The notes beneath the pieces were generated by a model, which worked only from the letters and a program-made list of their open reading frames with translations, was not told where the DNA came from and searched no databases. Source: JBAYHA01 sp964605975 (GTDB lineage: Bacteria > Patescibacteriota > Patescibacteriia > UBA11705 > JABHMO01). Taken from it: a stretch of 20,820 nucleotides of DNA. The translations under genes were made by a program, and so were the position numbers. Within the stretch, counting starts at the first letter, position 1, and each line of letters starts with the position of its first letter. Below are positions 20,559-20,820 of this stretch, one piece after another. Location: positions 1-20,820 of the forward strand of contig CAZSER010000010.1 of assembly GCA_964605975.1 (NCBI GenBank). Direction: 5' to 3'.

Positions 20559-20820
20559 GGGGTTATACTATTGACTTATTAGTACAGCTCGGCTGAATGC
20601 ATTACTGCACTTACACCTACTGCCTATCAACCTCGTAGTCTACAAGGAGTCTATAATGAAATTTGATCTTGAAGATAGCTTCACGCTTAGATGCTTTCAG
20701 CGTTTATCTAGACCGAACATAGCTACTCAGCAGTGCCCTTGGTAGAACAACTGATGCACTAGAGGTTCGTCCTTCCCGGTCCTCTCGTACTAGGGAAGAG
20801 CCTTCTCAAATTTCCACGCC
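20559..20820 (-). rRNA. rrl: 23S ribosomal RNA, 3' end (partial)
   Basis: The minus strand carries the sarcin-ricin loop AGTACGAGAGGACC (20791-20778), the conserved GAAAGCATCTAAGCGTGAAGC and GGTTGATAGGC blocks, and GTACTAATAAGTC near the 3' end. The gene runs off the right edge. The exact 3' end, near 20559-20568, is estimated by comparison with other 23S ends. Confidence 0.95.

Noticed and set aside
1..20820. Alternative genetic code (UGA as Gly or Trp)
   Set aside because: UGA terminates the ATP-grasp gene at a sensible length, and no recognised gene needs in-frame UGA to be read through.
1..20820. CRISPR arrays, insertion sequences, prophage or integrase genes
   Set aside because: I saw no spaced direct-repeat array, transposase motif, terminal inverted repeats or phage genes. 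The only tandem repeats are short A/T ones at 9844-9868 and 18324-18351.

Overview
The window is an AT-rich bacterial segment (about one third GC by eye), compact, with short intergenic gaps and standard stop codon use: UGA terminates genes here, so it is not a UGA-recoded lineage. The gene set suggests a Candidate Phyla Radiation (Patescibacteria) bacterium. It includes a TrmB-type regulator, DUF5320 beside UPF0251/DUF134, a membrane-anchored small methyltransferase, a lone GlmU-type nucleotidyltransferase domain, a GIY-YIG protein, a SWIB mini-protein and a Lys-rich histone-like peptide. This taxonomic call is inference. Three 10-N runs (14215-14224, 14514-14523, 16686-16695) each interrupt a gene, and they look like nominal scaffold joins rather than measured gaps.

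Layout. Positions 1-255 hold an unresolved, locally GC-richer partial reading frame. Minus strand 4217-327: TrmB-type regulator and rnhB as one operon, then leuS with its own promoter. Plus strand 4396-6908: a translationally coupled pair of radical SAM enzymes, divergent from the regulator. Minus strand 10009-6954: an overlooked 49-residue ribbon-helix-helix gene, then trxA, trxB, glutamate dehydrogenase and a SWIB protein, probably one operon whose promoter carries a perfect palindrome over the -10. Minus strand 12823-10121: infB and a membrane diguanylate cyclase, whose promoter is nested in the infB terminator hairpin. Plus strand 12988-14275: a Trm11-like RNA methyltransferase and tRNA-Ala(GGC). 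A GIY-YIG gene broken by a gap follows. Minus strand 16752-14587: a thiol-redox cluster (DUF5320, DUF134, small thioredoxin, frameshifted thioredoxin-CcdA/DsbD fusion). Plus strand 16891-18541: a cyanophycin-synthetase-like ATP-grasp enzyme and a 46-residue lysine-rich peptide. Minus strand 20311-18595: DUF192 lipoprotein, methyltransferase and NTP-transferase as a tight operon. The right edge is the end of an rRNA operon (23S 3' end, 5S, terminator) on the minus strand.

Regulatory signals are unusually legible. Several promoters match TTGACA-N17-TATAAT closely, often with an extended -10 (TGN). Most genes have short leaders and no Shine-Dalgarno sequence. The radical SAM pair, the lysine-rich peptide and the diguanylate cyclase are the exceptions with clear SD sites. 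Hairpin terminators with U-tracts separate almost every unit.

The items most worth following are: the RHH gene with an operator-like palindrome ahead of a thioredoxin/GDH operon; the divergent TrmB / dual radical SAM locus; the frameshift at a U_UUU_UUG heptamer that separates the two redox cysteines of a CcdA-type conduit; the large hairpin upstream of the DUF134 gene; and the co-occurrence of SWIB and histone-H1-like proteins.
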